Shown in pieces: positions 36,577 through 46,933 of a DNA stretch of 64,000 bases (position 1 is the first letter of the stretch; every line of letters starts with the position of its first letter). The notes under the pieces are model-generated. The model had not been told where the DNA came from. It was given only the letters and a program-made list of their open reading frames with translations, and ran no database searches. Source of the DNA: Desulfobacterales bacterium (GTDB lineage: Bacteria; Desulfobacterota; Desulfobacteria; Desulfobacterales; JADGBH01); the NCBI GenBank assembly GCA_015231595.1, contig JADGBH010000009.1, positions 26,314 through 90,313 of the forward strand. The letters run 5' to 3'. The translations under genes and the position numbers were made by a program.

Positions 36577-38724
36577 GTGAGTGAAACTTTAAACTTATTT
36601 GAGCAATTTTCAGCTCATACTTACGAACAATGGTTAAATACAGTCCAGCAGCAATTAAAAGGAGAATCTTTTGAAAAAAAATTAGTCAAAAAGACTTATG
36701 AAGGTATAGATATACAACCAATGTATTTTCCTAAAGATATATCAGATATTCCCCATGCAGATGCATTGCCTGGATATTCTCCTTATGTAAGAGGTACAAA
36801 ATCATCAGGATATGCTTTTTCAGCCTGGGATATTGCTCAAGAAATTCCCTATTGTGATGCTGAAAAATTTAACACCGCTGCAAAAATGGATTTAGAAAGA
36901 GGGCAAACAGCCTTAAATATTTCCCTTGACCATGCCTCATTAATTGGATTTGACCCCCAAGAAGAAAAACTTTCTGATTTTGGCACTTCAGGTGTTTCAA
37001 TATCAACAATCAATGACATTGAGCTTTTGTTTAAAGGTGTTGCCCTTGATAAAATAAAAATAATAATCCAATCCGGCATAAGCGGGGTGGGAATCACAGC
37101 ATTGATCGTAGCGTATTTAAAAAAACAGGGAGCAAAGCTTGAAAATTTAAAAGGCTGCATAGCGTTTGATCCATTAGGCTTAATTGTGCAAATGGGACAT
37201 CTGCCCTTTATTTTAGACCGAATTTATAGAGAAATGGCTCAACTCACTATATGGTCAGAAAAAAATAAAATATCGTTAAAAACTATAGCTGTAAACACTT
37301 CCCCTTATCATAATTCAGGTGCCCATGCCGTTCAGGAGCTTGGTTTTGGAATATCAACGGCTGTTGAATATATAAGGGAGATGCTTAAAAGAGGCTTAAA
37401 TATTGATTCTGTAGCCAGCAAAATGTTATTTGTTTTTGAAGTCGGAAGTGATTTTTTTATGGAAATCGCCAAGTTAAGAGCGGCAAGACTTTTATGGGAA
37501 AAAGTTATAGATGCTTTTGGAGGAAATATTGAATCAAAAAAGATAAATATGCACCTGCAGACATCAAAATGGAATAAAACAAAGACGGATCCTTATGTTA
37601 ATATGCTTAGAGCCACTATTGAATCGTTTGCCGCTATATGTGGGGGATGTGATAGTTTGCATGTATCTCCATTTGATGAACCAATAGGGCTTCCTGATGA
37701 TTTTTCAAGACGCATAGCAAGAAATGTCCAAATTCTTTTAAAAGAAGAATGTCATCTTGATAAAGTGATTGACCCTGCTGGAGGCTCTTATTATGTTGAA
37801 AAAATTACCGATGAACTTGCAAAAAAAGCATGGTTACTTTTTCAAGAAGTTGAAAAAAAAGGAGGCATGTTTAACGCCCTTAAAGAGGGTTTTCCACAAA
37901 GTCAAATCGAAAAGATAGCGGCAGAGCGTCAAAAAAATATTTCCACAAGAAAAGATGTGTTTGTGGGAACAAATAAATATCCTAACTTAAATGAAAAGCC
38001 TTTAAAAAAAGAATGTTTTGATTGTAAAGCTTTTCATAAAAAACGTTCCGAAACTGTTTCATCATATTTATCTTCAATTAACTCTACTGTTTTAAATCAA
38101 TACATAAATAAAATTAACAGCGGTATATCCAAAATTTCTGGAGATTTAATAGATGAGGCAATAAATTCAGCCTTAAGCGGAGCAAGTCTTGGCATAATAA
38201 CTATGGCTCTTTCATCTGGAGACGATGACTCCTCTAACCTCCCAAATGTAAAACCCCTTAATATCCATAGAGGTTCTGAAAGATTTGAAAATCTGCGTTT
38301 TAATACGCTTAAATATGCTGCAAAAGGCGTTGACATCCCAAAAGTATTTCTGGCGAATATGGGTCCAATTCCCCAGCATAAACCAAGAGCCGAGTTTTCC
38401 ACTGAATTTTTCGCATTAGGCGGGTTTAATATTCTAACAAACAATGGTTTTAAAAATATTGATGATGCTGCCAATGAGTCTTTAAATTCTGGCGCATCGA
38501 TAATTGTAATATGTTCAACTGATGATACTTATCCAGAAATCGTTCCGAATTTAACGAAAAAGATAAAAGACACAAACTCAGATTGTATTGTAATAGTTGC
38601 AGGCTATCCAAAAGAACATATAGAAACATTTAAACAAGCAGGAGTTGATGATTTTATTCATATCCGTTCAAATGTAGCCGAATTTTTAGAAAACATTCAA
38701 AAGAAGTTAGGAGTCATATCATGA
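36577..38724 (+). CDS. mutA: Methylmalonyl-CoA mutase small (beta) subunit
   Basis: A 715-residue partner subunit of the B12-dependent enzyme that interconverts succinyl-CoA and methylmalonyl-CoA in propionate metabolism. It keeps the TIM-barrel landmarks ([66 protein letters not shown]), but the C-terminal flavodoxin-like domain lacks the D-x-H-x-x-G cobalamin motif, as expected for this non-catalytic subunit. Start is GTG at 36577 with a strong AAGGAGG six bases upstream. Its stop overlaps the mutB start by four bases. Confidence 0.94.
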   Translation: MSETLNLFEQFSAHTYEQWLNTVQQQLKGESFEKKLVKKTYEGIDIQPMYFPKDISDIPHADALPGYSPYVRGTKSSGYAFSAWDIAQEIPYCDAEKFNTAAKMDLERGQTALNISLDHASLIGFDPQEEKLSDFGTSGVSISTINDIELLFKGVALDKIKIIIQSGISGVGITALIVAYLKKQGAKLENLKGCIAFDPLGLIVQMGHLPFILDRIYREMAQLTIWSEKNKISLKTIAVNTSPYHNSGAHAVQELGFGISTAVEYIREMLKRGLNIDSVASKMLFVFEVGSDFFMEIAKLRAARLLWEKVIDAFGGNIESKKINMHLQTSKWNKTKTDPYVNMLRATIESFAAICGGCDSLHVSPFDEPIGLPDDFSRRIARNVQILLKEECHLDKVIDPAGGSYYVEKITDELAKKAWLLFQEVEKKGGMFNALKEGFPQSQIEKIAAERQKNISTRKDVFVGTNKYPNLNEKPLKKECFDCKAFHKKRSETVSSYLSSINSTVLNQYINKINSGISKISGDLIDEAINSALSGASLGIITMALSSGDDDSSNLPNVKPLNIHRGSERFENLRFNTLKYAAKGVDIPKVFLANMGPIPQHKPRAEFSTEFFALGGFNILTNNGFKNIDDAANESLNSGASIIVICSTDDTYPEIVPNLTKKIKDTNSDCIVIVAGYPKEHIETFKQAGVDDFIHIRSNVAEFLENIQKKLGVIS

Positions 38725-40892
38725 ATCTTCCAGATTTTACACAAATAAATTATTCAGTAGATAAGCACAAGGCATCAAAGGCTGACTGGGAAAAAAAAGT
38801 TAAAGAAGAAACCGGGTTAAGCGTTGACGAGCTTGTGTGGCATACAATGGAAAATATAGATGTAAAGCCTTTGTATACAAAAGGCGATATTGAAAACCTT
38901 GAACATATAAAATATCTTTCAGGAATTCCTCCATATTTGAGGGGTCCTTATGCGACAATGTATGTTCAAAGACCCTGGACAGTAAGGCAGTATGCTGGTT
39001 TTTCAACTGCCGAAGAAAGCAATGCTTTTTATAGAAGAGGACTTGCGGCCGGTCAAAAAGGACTTTCTATAGCTTTTGATTTAGCCACCCATAGAGGATA
39101 TGATTCTGACCATCCAAGAGTAGTTGGAGATGTTGGAAAGGCTGGCGTTGCTGTAGATTCAATCTTAGATGCTAAAATATTATTTGATAGAATTCCACTT
39201 GATAAAATGTCTGTTTCCATGACTATGAATGGCGCTGTTCTTCCTGTTCTGGCTTTTTATATTGTAGCTGCAGAAGAACAGGGAGTTCCCCAAGAAAAAC
39301 TTACAGGAACAATTCAAAACGATATTTTAAAAGAATATATGGTGCGTAATACTTATATATATCCGCCAGAGCCTTCCATGAAAATTATTTCTGATATATT
39401 TAAACATACATCTCAATATATGCCGAAATTTAACAGTATAAGTATTTCAGGTTATCACATGGAAGAAGCTGGAGCTACATCTGATATTGAGTTAGCTTAT
39501 ACTTTGGCTGATGGACTTGAATATATTAGAGCCGGAATTAACGTTGGGCTTGATATTGATTCTTTTGCTCCGAGATTATCTTTCTTTTGGGGAATAGGAA
39601 TGAATTATTTTATGGAAGTCGCTAAAATGAGAGCAGCGAGAATGTTATGGGCGAAAATTATAAGCCAGTTTAATCCAAAAGAATCAAAATCACTTGCTTT
39701 AAGAACTCATTGTCAAACTTCTGGGTGGAGTCTTACAGAAGGTGACCCTTTTAATAATGTCGCACGAACTTGTATGGAGGCAAAAGCTGCGGCTTTAGGT
39801 CATACTCAATCAATGCATACAAATTCCCTTGATGAAGCATTAGCGTTGCCGAGTGAATTTTCCTCAAGAATATCGAGAAATACTCAACTTTATCTCCAAG
39901 AAGAAACTAACATTATAAGGCCTGTTGATCCATGGGGTGGTTCTTATTATGTTGAAGCATTAACTGATGGATTAATAAAAAGAGCTTGGAAGCATATAGA
40001 AGAAATTGAATCCCTTGGAGGCATGGCTAAGGCTATAGAAACAGGCTTACCCAAAATGCGTATTGAAGAAGCAGCGGCAAAGCGACAAGCAAATATAGAT
40101 TCTGGTAGAGAAAAAATTATAGGTGTTAATACCTATCGTGTTTCAGAAAATGAAGAAATGGACATACTTGAAGTTGATAATACTGCTGTACGTAAGGCTC
40201 AAATAGAAAGGCTTAATAAGCTTAAATCCGAACGAGATGAATCAAAGGTGACTGCTGTTTTGAATGCATTGACGAATGCGGCAGAAAAAGAAGACGGGAA
40301 TCTTCTTGGATTAGCTATTGAAGCCGCAAGAGCAAGAGCAAGTCTTGGAGAAATATCTATCGCTCTTGAAAAAGTATTCGGAAGACATAAAGCTGTTATT
40401 AAAGCAATATCAGGAATTTATAGCTCTGAATTTTCAATAAAAAGTGAAGTTGAAAAAGTTATAAATATGACAAAAGAATTTGAAAAGAAAGAAGGAAGAA
40501 GACCGAGAATTCTTGTTGCTAAAATGGGACAGGATGGCCATGATAGAGGCGCAAAGGTTATATCTACGGCTTTTGCTGACCTTGGCTTTGATGTCGATAT
40601 CGGGCATTTATTTCAAACTCCAGAAGAAACAGCAAGACAGGCTGTTGAAAATGATGTTCATATTGTAGGATTTAGCTCCCTTGCTGGTGGTCATAAAACT
40701 CTTTTACCTCAGCTTGCAGATGAACTTAAAAAATTAGGAAGAAGTGATATTATGATGGTTATAGGCGGGGTTATTCCTCCAAAAGACTATGATTTTTTAA
40801 AACAAAATGGAGCTTCTGCTGTTTTTGGCCCTGGAACTGTTATACCTATCGCTGCTCAAGCGGTACTCGAAGAATTAAATAGACGGTTATAA
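38721..40892 (+). CDS. mutB: Methylmalonyl-CoA mutase large (alpha, catalytic) subunit
   Basis: A 723-residue catalytic subunit. The barrel shows the substrate-site segment [39 protein letters not shown] and [20 protein letters not shown]. The C-terminal domain binds cobalamin through His607 in [10 protein letters not shown]. Length is standard. It overlaps mutA by ATGA. Together they imply a methylmalonyl-CoA route for propionate oxidation or formation, common in complete-oxidising Desulfobacteraceae. The usual helper GTPase (MeaB) and epimerase are not in the window. No cobalamin riboswitch is visible upstream. Confidence 0.96.
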   Translation: MNLPDFTQINYSVDKHKASKADWEKKVKEETGLSVDELVWHTMENIDVKPLYTKGDIENLEHIKYLSGIPPYLRGPYATMYVQRPWTVRQYAGFSTAEESNAFYRRGLAAGQKGLSIAFDLATHRGYDSDHPRVVGDVGKAGVAVDSILDAKILFDRIPLDKMSVSMTMNGAVLPVLAFYIVAAEEQGVPQEKLTGTIQNDILKEYMVRNTYIYPPEPSMKIISDIFKHTSQYMPKFNSISISGYHMEEAGATSDIELAYTLADGLEYIRAGINVGLDIDSFAPRLSFFWGIGMNYFMEVAKMRAARMLWAKIISQFNPKESKSLALRTHCQTSGWSLTEGDPFNNVARTCMEAKAAALGHTQSMHTNSLDEALALPSEFSSRISRNTQLYLQEETNIIRPVDPWGGSYYVEALTDGLIKRAWKHIEEIESLGGMAKAIETGLPKMRIEEAAAKRQANIDSGREKIIGVNTYRVSENEEMDILEVDNTAVRKAQIERLNKLKSERDESKVTAVLNALTNAAEKEDGNLLGLAIEAARARASLGEISIALEKVFGRHKAVIKAISGIYSSEFSIKSEVEKVINMTKEFEKKEGRRPRILVAKMGQDGHDRGAKVISTAFADLGFDVDIGHLFQTPEETARQAVENDVHIVGFSSLAGGHKTLLPQLADELKKLGRSDIMMVIGGVIPPKDYDFLKQNGASAVFGPGTVIPIAAQAVLEELNRRL

Positions 40893-40907
40893 ATTTAAGG
40901 TTTAATT

Positions 40908-41786
40908 ATGAATAAAAATTTAGAACGAGATAGATATATTCGCAAAGTTACTTGGATAGGACTTTTAATCAATATAGCTCTTTCTGGAATAAAATTTTGG
41001 GCGGGTATTGTAGGAAGAAGCCAGGCTATAGTTGCTGATGCGATTCATAGTTTATCAGATACTATAACGGATGTGGCAGTAATAATTGGCTCATATTATT
41101 GGTCAAAACCTCCAGATGATAGTCACCAGCATGGGCATAGAAGGTTTGAAACTTTTGTAACTCTTTTTATAGGGATTTTACTTATTTGGGCGGGCATAGA
41201 AATCGGATGGATGGCTATTATAACTATTAATGAATTTCATCAAAAGCCACCAGGATGGATAGCCGCTGCCGCTGCAGTTCTATCGATTATATGTAAAGAA
41301 GCTTTGTATAAGTGGACAGTTTGGGCTGGAAAAAAAATTAAAAGTCCTGCTTTGATGGCGAATGCTTGGCATCATCGTCTTGATGCAATTAGTTCAATAC
41401 CAGCATTTTTTGCCGTTATAGGAGCTATAATTGTTCCATCATGGTTTTTTTTAGATCATATTGGCGCAATAATTGTTTCTTTTTTAATAATACAAGCCGC
41501 TTTTAAAATAATGATGCCTTCAATTAAAGAATTTATGGATTTTAGCGCTCCGAAAGAAATATGCGAAGAGATAGAAGCTGTTTGCCTTGAGCATAAATAC
41601 GTTAAAGAAGTTCATAAGGTAAGGACAAGATATATTGGTATGAGCCTTCAGGTTGATTTTCATCTTCTTGTTGACGCATCATTATCGGTATATGAAAGTC
41701 ATAATATTGCGGGAGCAGTAAAAAAACAGATTCTTGATAAGGAACTTAATATTGTAGATGTTCTTATTCATGTGGAGCCTTATTAA
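40908..41786 (+). CDS. Cation diffusion facilitator (CDF) transporter
   Basis: A 292-residue inner membrane metal/proton antiporter. Six helices span about 15-205. The metal site on helix 2 is VADAIHSLSDTITD and the helix-5 counterpart is NAWHHRLDAISS; a His/Asp-rich loop SYYWSKPPDDSHQHGHRRFE follows helix 2. The C-terminal cytoplasmic domain (about 210-292, VKEVHKVRTRYIGMSLQVD) is the ferredoxin-like CDF dimer module. It follows mutB by 15 bases and may be cotranscribed. The HHRLD motif is typical of Fe/Zn/Co-type members; the actual metal is not known. Confidence 0.9.
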   Translation: MNKNLERDRYIRKVTWIGLLINIALSGIKFWAGIVGRSQAIVADAIHSLSDTITDVAVIIGSYYWSKPPDDSHQHGHRRFETFVTLFIGILLIWAGIEIGWMAIITINEFHQKPPGWIAAAAAVLSIICKEALYKWTVWAGKKIKSPALMANAWHHRLDAISSIPAFFAVIGAIIVPSWFFLDHIGAIIVSFLIIQAAFKIMMPSIKEFMDFSAPKEICEEIEAVCLEHKYVKEVHKVRTRYIGMSLQVDFHLLVDASLSVYESHNIAGAVKKQILDKELNIVDVLIHVEPY

Positions 41787-41857
41787 AAATTTTTTTCTTG
41801 CAAATCAGTAACGTATAAGTTTAAAAATTTTGATTTTTTATATTAAAAAGGTATTTT

Positions 41858-42496
41858 ATGTTAAAAGTTAATGAAATTTTTCTTAGCATTCAGGGTGAAG
41901 GATTATCTGCAGGCCTCCCTTGTATTTTTATAAGGCTTACAGGTTGCAATTTAAGATGTTCTTACTGCGATACTACTTATGCTTATGAAGAAGGCTCAGA
42001 TATGAGCATATCTGACATTATATCAGATATAAGGAAATATCCGGCAGGCGTTGTTAATATTACCGGAGGAGAACCTTTATTCCAAGATAATACTTTAAAG
42101 TTAATAGATGCGTTGGTGAAATTAAATTATGATGTTATCCTTGAAACAAACGGAGCATTTGATACAAGTAAAGTAAATCCAAAATGTATTAAAGTTATTG
42201 ATGTTAAATGTCCTTCCAGTGGAGAACATAAGAAAAATATATTTCAAAATTTAAATATTTTGAACCCCCAGGACCAGATAAAATTTGTTATAGCAAATAA
42301 AGACGATTTTGAATATGCAAGGATTCATTCCAATAATATTTGCGGCATTCCTAAAGGTAATATATTATTTTCCCCTGTGTATGGAGTTTTAAACCCCGCA
42401 GAACTTATAACATGGGTTTTTGAACATGGCCTTGGTGTAAGACTTAATGTTCAAATCCATAAATACATCTGGCCTGATAAAGATAGAGGAGTTTAA
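41858..42496 (+). CDS. queE: 7-carboxy-7-deazaguanine synthase
   Basis: A 212-residue radical SAM enzyme of queuosine/7-deazapurine biosynthesis; converts 6-carboxytetrahydropterin to 7-carboxy-7-deazaguanine. The cluster motif C-x3-C-x2-C lies in [19 protein letters not shown], and the short family-specific N-terminus [20 protein letters not shown] is present. [15 protein letters not shown] contacts SAM. queC starts nine bases after its stop. queD and queF are not in the window. Confidence 0.95.
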   Translation: MLKVNEIFLSIQGEGLSAGLPCIFIRLTGCNLRCSYCDTTYAYEEGSDMSISDIISDIRKYPAGVVNITGGEPLFQDNTLKLIDALVKLNYDVILETNGAFDTSKVNPKCIKVIDVKCPSSGEHKKNIFQNLNILNPQDQIKFVIANKDDFEYARIHSNNICGIPKGNILFSPVYGVLNPAELITWVFEHGLGVRLNVQIHKYIWPDKDRGV

Positions 42497-42504
42497 ATTT
42501 TATA

Positions 42505-43197
42505 ATGATAAAAAAAGCAATCGTTCTTTCAAGCGGAGGTGTTGATTCCTCTACTACAATGGCCATCGCAAAACATGAAGGCTATGAAATATATGCCCTT
42601 ACTTTTTTGTATGGTCAAAGACATTTTTGTGAAGTTGAAGCTTCTAAAAAGGTTGCTGATTTTTTAGGAGCAACAAAGCATTTCATTCTAAACATCGAAC
42701 TTAATAGAATAGGTGGTTCAGCTCTTACTGATATTAAAATAAATGTTCCAAAAGGAAGAAATATTGAAGATATGGCTGAAGGCATACCCATAAGTTATGT
42801 TCCTGCAAGAAATACAATTTTTCTTGCTTACAGTCTTGCATGGGCAGAGGTATTGTCTATATCTGATATATTTATTGGAGTAAATGCCATTGATTATAGC
42901 GGTTATCCTGATTGCAGACTTGAATATATTGAAGCCTTTGAAAAAATGGCAAATTTAGCAACAAAAACAGGAATTGAAGGCATATCAAAAATAAAAATCA
43001 GAACGCCTTTAATTCAAATGACAAAAGAGCAAATAATAAGAAAAGGTATTGAATTAGGCTTTGACTACAGTTTAACCCATAGCTGCTATGACCCATTAGA
43101 CGATGGGATAGCTTGCGGTCAATGTGATAGCTGCATAATAAGAAAAAATGGGTTTAAAAAAGCAGGAATAATTGACCCTATAAAATATGTTTCTTAA
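42505..43197 (+). CDS. queC: 7-cyano-7-deazaguanine (preQ0) synthase
   Basis: A 230-residue ATP-dependent enzyme that turns the product of QueE into preQ0. The PP-loop [19 protein letters not shown] binds [21 protein letters not shown] follows, and a zinc site is formed by the cysteines in [20 protein letters not shown]. Length and motifs are normal. Forms an operon with queE. No preQ1 riboswitch is recognisable in the short leader of the pair. Confidence 0.95.
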   Translation: MIKKAIVLSSGGVDSSTTMAIAKHEGYEIYALTFLYGQRHFCEVEASKKVADFLGATKHFILNIELNRIGGSALTDIKINVPKGRNIEDMAEGIPISYVPARNTIFLAYSLAWAEVLSISDIFIGVNAIDYSGYPDCRLEYIEAFEKMANLATKTGIEGISKIKIRTPLIQMTKEQIIRKGIELGFDYSLTHSCYDPLDDGIACGQCDSCIIRKNGFKKAGIIDPIKYVS

Positions 43198-43227
43198 GGA
43201 TTAGCGCTTAAGATATATTCCTAATTC

Positions 43228-43324
43228 AGAATATATTTGATTTGATAAAATATGGATAAGGCTAAAAGTAGTAAATCTTGAGATTATTTTTATTTTTATA
43301 TATTCTATTCTTGGAATATATATT
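43228..43324 (+). repeat. Dispersed TAAGGCTAAAA intergenic repeat, copy B
   Basis: AGAATATATTT at the left, the core ATAAGGCTAAAAGTAGTAAA near 43256-43275, and GGAATATATATT at the right. It has the same layout as the copies at 19669-19760 and 60506-60600. It occupies most of the gap between queC and the next gene. Confidence 0.5.
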
Positions 43325-43368
43325 GATACTATTGAAGTCGTAATTTAATTTTAGGAGATTTTTAAGTC

Positions 43369-44166
43369 ATGGAAAATATCGGAAAAGCCGTAAGAATGGA
43401 AAGAATAATTAACAGGAATACTGGAAAGACAGTCATTGTTCCAATGGATCACGGTGTTAGTGTTGGTCCTATTGAGGGATTAATAGATATTTCAAAAGCT
43501 GTAGATTTAGTGGCAGAAGGCGGAGCTAATGCTGTTATTGGACATATTGGTCTTCCTAAATATGGACATAGGCGTTACGGTAGAGATGTAGGTCTTATAC
43601 TTCATCTTTCAGCTTCAACTATGCTTTCCCCTAAGCCTAATAAAAAAGTATTAGTGAATACTGTTGAAAATGCCTTAAGAATGGGAGCAGATGGGGTTTC
43701 TATTCATATAAACCTTGGAGATGACAATGAAGCAGAAATGCTTGCTGACTTTGGACGGGTTGCCGTAGAATGCAGTTATTGGGGTATGCCTTTAATTGCA
43801 ATGATGTACGCTCGAGGAGTAAAAATTGACGATGAAAAAGAATTAGAAGTTGTAAAGCTCGCTGCAAGAGTTGGAGCTGAATTAGGAGCGGACTTTGTTA
43901 AAACAAATTATACAGGAGATGCTGAATCTTTTGCAAAGGTAGTTGAAGGTTGCCCTGCACCTATTTTAATTGCTGGAGGCAGTAAATTAAATGACGAAGA
44001 AATGTTAAAATCAATAGAAGGCGCAATGCAGGCAGGAGCGAAAGGCTTATCCATCGGAAGAAACGTTTTTCAACACTCAAAACCAAGTTTGTTTGTAAAA
44101 GCCGCATGTGCAATTGTTCATGACAATAAAAGCGTGGCTGAAGCAATGGAAATTTTAAAAGTTTGA
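43369..44166 (+). CDS. 2-amino-3,7-dideoxy-D-threo-hept-6-ulosonate synthase (class I aldolase)
   Basis: A 265-residue TIM-barrel aldolase of the DeoC/FbaB/LsrF type, closest in pattern to ADTH synthase, first enzyme of the alternative (archaeal-type) route to 3-dehydroquinate. Landmarks: [36 protein letters not shown], the Schiff-base lysine in [16 protein letters not shown] and [16 protein letters not shown] with SIGRNVFQ binding phosphate. Sulfate reducers often use this route, where it works with a dehydroquinate synthase II not seen here. An ABC-F gene starts eight bases downstream. LsrF-like or fructose-bisphosphate aldolase is the alternative reading. Confidence 0.82.
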   Translation: MENIGKAVRMERIINRNTGKTVIVPMDHGVSVGPIEGLIDISKAVDLVAEGGANAVIGHIGLPKYGHRRYGRDVGLILHLSASTMLSPKPNKKVLVNTVENALRMGADGVSIHINLGDDNEAEMLADFGRVAVECSYWGMPLIAMMYARGVKIDDEKELEVVKLAARVGAELGADFVKTNYTGDAESFAKVVEGCPAPILIAGGSKLNDEEMLKSIEGAMQAGAKGLSIGRNVFQHSKPSLFVKAACAIVHDNKSVAEAMEILKV

Positions 44167-44173
44167 TAAATTT

Positions 44174-45994
44174 ATGATTATTATAGACAATATTATTAAA
44201 AGCTTTGGAAGCAATGTAATTTTTGACGGGATAAGCTTTAGAGTCAATCTAAAAGAAAGGATAGGAGTTGTTGGCCGAAATGGTCATGGAAAAACAACGC
44301 TGTTTCGTCTTATTACAGGAGATATCCCTTATGACTCTGGTTCTATTGCTATTCCTAAAAATTATCGCATAGGATATGTTAAACAAGAACTTGAGTTTAC
44401 ATCTGAAACCGTTATTCAAGAATGTATACAAGAACTTCCAGAACTTCAAAAAAATCAAGCTTGGAAAGCTGAAAAAATTCTTTCTGGCCTTGGTTTTTCA
44501 AAAGACGATATGGATAAAAGCCCTCATATTTTTTCTGGAGGCTTTCAAGTTAGAATAAACCTTGCCAAAACCCTTGTATCTGAACCAAACCTTCTTCTTT
44601 TAGATGAACCTACGAACTATCTTGATATTACAGCTATAAGATGGCTTGAATCATTTTTGATTACATGGCCGTCTGAACTTATGCTTATTACCCATAATAG
44701 AGGGTTCATGGATAAAACCATCACTCATGTTTTAGGGATACACAGAAAAAAAAGTAAAAAAATTCAAGGAACTACTGAAAAATATTATGAGCAGGTTGCA
44801 TCAGAAGAAGAGGTTTATGAAAAAACCCGTATCAATGAAGAGAAAAAAAGAAAAGAAATAGATGTTTTTATAAGCAGGTTTAGAGCAAAAGCAAGGCTTG
44901 GTAATCTTGTTCAGTCAAGAATTAAAACCCTTTCCAAGATGCAAAAAAAAGAAAAGCTTTATGAAATAAAAAATCTTGAGTTTTCTTTTAATTATTTGCC
45001 TTTTCAAGCTAAACAGCTTATATCTATTGAAAATTTATCATTTAGTTATGAAAAAAATACACCATTAATAAGGGATTTTAGTCTTACAGTTGGCCCAAAA
45101 GATAGAATCTGTGTAGTTGGAAGAAATGGAAAAGGTAAAACTACATTATTAAAACTGCTCGCAGGTGCAGTAAAACATCAAGGACATACTAATTACCATA
45201 AGGATATTTCCATTGGTTTTTTTGAACAAACTAATATTGAAAGCCTTGATGACAATAAAACAGTTGAAGACGAAATACTTTCTGTGGATCCTCAAATGGG
45301 AAAACAGCAGGCTCGAAATATTTGTGGAGCTATTTTATTTTCAGGTGAGACCGCTTTAAAAAAGGTAGAAGTCCTTTCAGGTGGTGAAAAAAGCAGGGTT
45401 ATGTTAGGTAAAATTTTAGTCCAACCTGTTAATTGTCTTATATTAGATGAGCCTACAAACCACCTTGACATGGATTCCTGTGACTCTCTTTTGGCTGCTC
45501 TTGATAGTTTTGAGGGAGCTATAATAATGGTTACTCATAATGAAATGTTTCTATATGCCATTGCAGATAGGTTAATTGTGTTTAAGGATGAATATCCCTT
45601 TGTTTTTGAAGGTTCTTATCAATATTTTTTAGAAAAAATTGGATGGGAGCAAAATAAAGATAATATATTTCTTGAAAAAGATAATAATAAAAATGTAAAA
45701 AGCAAAAAAGAGGTTAGAAGGCAACGTTCTGCTATAATGATAGAACGTTCTAAAATTTTAAAGCCTATTGAAGATAAAATAAGTAATGCAGAAAAAGAAA
45801 TTGAAAGCCTTGAAACAAGCTTAAATGAATATAATGATTTAATGATAAGTTTTTCCCAACAAAGAAATGGAGAAGGCATTTCAAGGATATCAAAATCAAT
45901 GCATGAAGCTAATACGAAATTAAAAACTCTTTATGATGTTTTAGATGGGCTATATAATGAACTTGAAGAAGTTAAAAAAAATTTCGACGATTAA
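44174..45994 (+). CDS. ABC-F family ATPase (Uup-like)
   Basis: A 606-residue cytoplasmic protein with two ABC ATPase domains and no membrane part. Domain 1: Walker A GRNGHGKTTL, signature FSGGFQVR, Walker B LLLLDEPTNYLD. Domain 2: Walker A GRNGKGKTTL, signature LSGGEKSR, Walker B LILDEPTNHLD. The inter-domain linker (about 200-275) is highly charged, as in ribosome-binding ABC-F proteins, and a C-terminal coiled coil (about 510-606) matches Uup. The role is probably in translation or ribosome rescue. It is not a transporter. Confidence 0.9.
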   Translation: MIIIDNIIKSFGSNVIFDGISFRVNLKERIGVVGRNGHGKTTLFRLITGDIPYDSGSIAIPKNYRIGYVKQELEFTSETVIQECIQELPELQKNQAWKAEKILSGLGFSKDDMDKSPHIFSGGFQVRINLAKTLVSEPNLLLLDEPTNYLDITAIRWLESFLITWPSELMLITHNRGFMDKTITHVLGIHRKKSKKIQGTTEKYYEQVASEEEVYEKTRINEEKKRKEIDVFISRFRAKARLGNLVQSRIKTLSKMQKKEKLYEIKNLEFSFNYLPFQAKQLISIENLSFSYEKNTPLIRDFSLTVGPKDRICVVGRNGKGKTTLLKLLAGAVKHQGHTNYHKDISIGFFEQTNIESLDDNKTVEDEILSVDPQMGKQQARNICGAILFSGETALKKVEVLSGGEKSRVMLGKILVQPVNCLILDEPTNHLDMDSCDSLLAALDSFEGAIIMVTHNEMFLYAIADRLIVFKDEYPFVFEGSYQYFLEKIGWEQNKDNIFLEKDNNKNVKSKKEVRRQRSAIMIERSKILKPIEDKISNAEKEIESLETSLNEYNDLMISFSQQRNGEGISRISKSMHEANTKLKTLYDVLDGLYNELEEVKKNFDD

Positions 45995-46051
45995 AATTTA
46001 GTTAGGAGTCAATCATTTTTTATAATATTAAAAATATATAGGGGGTAACTT

Positions 46052-46660
46052 ATGAAAAAGAAAAATTTAGTAAATTTTACATTATTATTCTTCTTAATGT
46101 CTGGTATTTGCTTTGCTGGAGAACATCAAAAATCATCATGGTATATTGGTTTTGGCGTCGGCACTGGCCAATTAAAGGTTGAAGGGGAAACTATGGACGA
46201 TCATTTTGATGGTCAATATGGAATTAAAGTAAATAATCCAGGAGCCATTAATTTTGGAGTAGGGGCTATTTTAACTCCTAAGCTTCACTTGGGATTTGAC
46301 CTTTCTGCTATAGCTCAGACTGCTGAAAGTGAGCTTAATTCTTCTGATGAATTTACGTTAAGCATTGCAAATTATTTAGCAGCTTTAACTTTTTATCCAA
46401 TGGAAGAAGGTTTTTTCTTAAAAGCAGGACTTGGTATCTGCGCGCTTCATTATGAAATTGATGCAAAATCTTTTGCTAATATATCTGATGATTATGGTGG
46501 GGTTGCTTTTTTATTAGGTATAGGATATGACTTTTGGATAGGAAAAAGTTTTAATCTTGGACTTCATGCAGAATATTCCAGACAAAGCTATGAAGACGAT
46601 AATAACGCTCCGGACGATACTGAATTTTTAAATTTTTATCTTTCATTTTATTGGTTTTAA
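46052..46660 (+). CDS. Outer membrane beta-barrel protein (OmpA/OmpW-like)
   Basis: A 202-residue secreted protein. Signal peptide MKKKNLVNFTLLFFLMSGIC ends at FAG. The mature part alternates amphipathic strands with turns (SWYIGFGVGTGQLKVEG, FGVGAILTPKLHLGFDLSA, FFLKAGLGICALHYEID, GVAFLLGIGYDFWIG) and ends in FLNFYLSFYWF, with the terminal aromatic residue that outer membrane barrels need for assembly. Eight strands fit its length. Function unknown. GGGGG before the ATG is the ribosome site. Confidence 0.82.
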   Translation: MKKKNLVNFTLLFFLMSGICFAGEHQKSSWYIGFGVGTGQLKVEGETMDDHFDGQYGIKVNNPGAINFGVGAILTPKLHLGFDLSAIAQTAESELNSSDEFTLSIANYLAALTFYPMEEGFFLKAGLGICALHYEIDAKSFANISDDYGGVAFLLGIGYDFWIGKSFNLGLHAEYSRQSYEDDNNAPDDTEFLNFYLSFYWF

Positions 46661-46674
46661 CTGCTAAATATAAC

Positions 46675-46917
46675 ATGAACAACGATAAAACTTTCATAAA
46701 TGTAATATGGGCTGTTGCATTAATTCTTGCGGGAATAGGCGTTTTTTTTCGAATTCCTCAAGTTATGCCAAAGATTGAACAAATAGAACAATTTTCTGGT
46801 ATATTTTTTTTTATTAAATTTTGCTTTTATTTTATAGGAGTTTTCCTTATAGGAGGAGGAGCAAAAAAAATTTTTAATATATATAAAAACCTTAATCAAT
46901 GTAAAATAAAACCCTAA
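46675..46917 (+). CDS. Small membrane protein of unknown function
   Basis: An 80-residue protein with two hydrophobic helices (about 8-25 and 45-66, FIKFCFYFIGVFLIGGGAKK) joined by a short loop. Not recognised. I take the ATG at 46675; an in-frame TTG at 46651 would overlap the upstream gene. It lies between the outer membrane protein and the secretion-type ATPase, 16 bases before the latter, so it may belong to the same transcript. Confidence 0.6.
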   Translation: MNNDKTFINVIWAVALILAGIGVFFRIPQVMPKIEQIEQFSGIFFFIKFCFYFIGVFLIGGGAKKIFNIYKNLNQCKIKP

Positions 46918-46933
46918 GTGTTGAGATTTGGTT

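Noticed and set aside
41787..41857. Possible preQ1 riboswitch before queE
   Set aside because: The 71-base leader has no C-rich loop or pseudoknot pattern of preQ1 aptamers.
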